Assembly (NCBI GenBank): GCA_900543345.1
Contig: UQRJ01000159.1
Location: 1-6,957 of the forward strand
From: an uncultured Sporolactobacillus sp.
GTDB taxonomy: Bacteria > Bacillota > Bacilli > Bacillales > Sporolactobacillaceae
DNA length: 6,957 nt
Direction of reading: 5' to 3'
Every line of letters begins with the position of its first letter. Within the stretch, counting starts at the first letter, position 1. The notes under the pieces are model-generated. The model saw only the letters and a list, made by a program, of their open reading frames with translations, did no database searches and had not been told where the DNA came from. Shown here piece by piece: positions 6,401 to 6,957 of the stretch. Both the position numbers and the translations under genes were made by a program.

Positions 6401-6577
6401 GCTTCCGACTTTTGTACGCCGGGCTGTCGGCGTTGCCTGGACACGCTGGCTTTTTTACGCGCCAGAGTGCTTTTTGATGGCCTTATAACCGATAATTTTT
6501 GCGGCCATCGACCTGCGGCTTTAAAACTGTGTCCTGAAGAGAATCGAAATCCCGCTCTAAAGATTGAGAAATAGGAC
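6401..6577. other. Hairpin-rich intergenic segment, possible structured RNA or intergenic repeat
   Basis: Three further hairpins follow the terminator palindrome closely. ACGCCG/CGGCGT (6416-6421 with 6428-6433) has a six-base loop. CAC-g-CTGGC/GCCAG-a-GTG (6442-6450 with 6461-6469) has one internal mismatch and is followed by TTTTT. GATGGCC/GGCCATC (6476-6482 with 6503-6509) is a perfect 7-bp stem around a 20-nt loop, extendable by two pairs. A GTCCT/AGGAC pairing (6531-6535 with 6573-6577) could close a further helix. Both strands are open here (79 codons on +, 90 on -), but neither has a ribosome binding site or recognisable domain, so I treat it as non-coding. Confidence 0.4.
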
Positions 6578-6910
6578 TTTGCCATGTTTTCCGATCGGGG
6601 CATTGATTATTTAAATGCTGGCTTAGATAAAATACTATTGTTGTCCATCGCTTCTTCCTTTCATGCGGCTCCCCTTATAGTTTTTAAATCTCAAGTACTC
6701 CAGACGAGTAGCTGAAAACGTCCCTGGCTGGATTAAGTCGTTCGGCCGCCGCTCCGATCTTGAAGCGTTTCTTCACCGCCGACTTATTTTTTTATCCATT
6801 GGAAACTGCACATCAGACACTTGTGAACCTTATCTGTAAATGATTGTGCTTCGTTTAAAGGATGCTTAATGAGTCATTTTTAAGTTATTTAAAAACGTAT
6901 AGTAATCATC
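6578..6910. other. Mostly gene-free AT-rich tail of the insert
   Basis: Apart from the MerR-like relic, I see no supported gene here. A 43-codon plus-strand frame from ATG 6584 to TGA 6715 has AGGA 7 nt upstream but no recognisable content. TAAGTCG (6734-6740) pairs with CGACTTA (6780-6786), enclosing a smaller TGAAG/CTTCA stem (6761-6765 region with 6771-6775) and followed by T7 (6787-6793). It is a weak candidate terminator on the plus strand with a very large loop. Confidence 0.4.
6684..6776 (-). pseudogene. Short minus-strand relic resembling the start of a MerR-type helix-turn-helix
   Basis: From GTG at 6776-6774 the minus strand reads 30 residues before TAA. After KKR comes FKIGAAAERLNPARDVFSY. 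This fits the MerR opening pattern (hydrophobic-x-IG-x-x-A-x-x-L, eight residues, Y) with the I-to-Y distance exactly as in the family, and residues SSGVLEI then echo the usual RYYE-x-x-G-LL-E with about two residues missing. No ribosome binding site is evident and the frame stops at once, so a decayed N-terminal fragment of a regulator is inferred. The similarity is short and may be accidental. Confidence 0.3.
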
Positions 6911-6957
6911 CTGTCTCTTATACACATCTCCGAGCCCACGAGACCCTAAGACATCTC
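6911..6957 (+). other. Illumina Nextera Read-2 adapter, i7 index and P7 start (not genomic)
   Basis: Bases 6911-6929 (CTGTCTCTTATACACATCT) are the exact reverse complement of the Tn5 mosaic end, 6930-6944 (CCGAGCCCACGAGAC) the Read-2 tail, 6945-6952 (CCTAAGAC) an 8-base index, and ATCTC (6953-6957) the start of the P7 sequence. I recall CCTAAGAC as Nextera XT index N726. Genomic DNA therefore ends at about 6910. Confidence 0.98.

Noticed and set aside
6335..6574. 79-codon plus-strand frame downstream of the DUF1992 gene
   Set aside because: It starts at a TTG without a ribosome binding site, runs straight through the terminator palindrome and shows no domain; its Cys/Arg/Pro-rich content looks like translated non-coding DNA.
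6331..6603. 90-codon minus-strand frame in the same place
   Set aside because: No ribosome binding site, overlaps the palindrome and the opposite open frame, no recognisable domain. It cannot be fully excluded, but a structured non-coding element explains the region better.

Overview
The window looks like a 6.9-kb piece of a Bacilli (low-to-moderate GC Firmicutes) genome. The reasons are strong AGGAGG-type ribosome binding sites with ~8-10 nt spacing, two TTG starts (lipoprotein and DUF1992 gene), a Gram-positive-style solute-binding lipoprotein, and a Rieske/FAD fusion protein of the Bacillus YhfW type. I cannot name the species. Both ends are not genomic: bases 1-33 match the Illumina Nextera Read-1 transposon adapter (one mismatch) and bases 6911-6957 match the reverse complement of the Read-2 adapter followed by an 8-base i7 index and the start of the P7 tail. 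The biological sequence is therefore about 34-6910.

Region 1 (34-4192) is one rightward gene cluster: a GabT-like class III aminotransferase (88-1407), a family-3 amino-acid-type solute-binding lipoprotein (1505-2371), its single inner-membrane permease (2453-3160), and its ATPase (3153-3941), which overlaps the permease by 8 nt. Directly behind the ATPase lies an 82-codon open stretch (3944-4192) that reads as the C-terminal end of a second class III aminotransferase of the glutamate-1-semialdehyde-aminomutase-like branch. It has no N-terminal part and no start signal, so I call it a gene remnant. The natural reading is uptake of an amino acid or amino-acid-like compound by the ABC transporter and transamination of its amino group by the GabT-like enzyme; the ligand is not determined by the sequence.

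Region 2 (4193-6303) is visibly richer in GC. After a ~200-nt spacer holding a 13-nt perfect dyad it carries a 505-residue FAD-dependent oxidoreductase with a C-terminal Rieske [2Fe-2S] domain (4398-5915, YhfW type). Thirteen nucleotides downstream is a 124-residue DUF1992 protein (5929-6303), evidently co-transcribed.

Region 3 (6304-6910) has no convincing intact gene. It starts with a near-perfect 28-nt palindrome followed by a T-run (probable terminator, possibly bidirectional), then three more hairpins in ~100 nt that could be a structured RNA or an intergenic repeat. Further on is a 30-codon minus-strand stretch resembling the start of a MerR-type helix-turn-helix, probably a relic. I see no CRISPR array, tRNA, rRNA, transposase or phage gene, and no clear case for a wholly new system. 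The most unusual items are the aminotransferase remnant, the palindrome-rich 3' region and the adapter-bounded ends.
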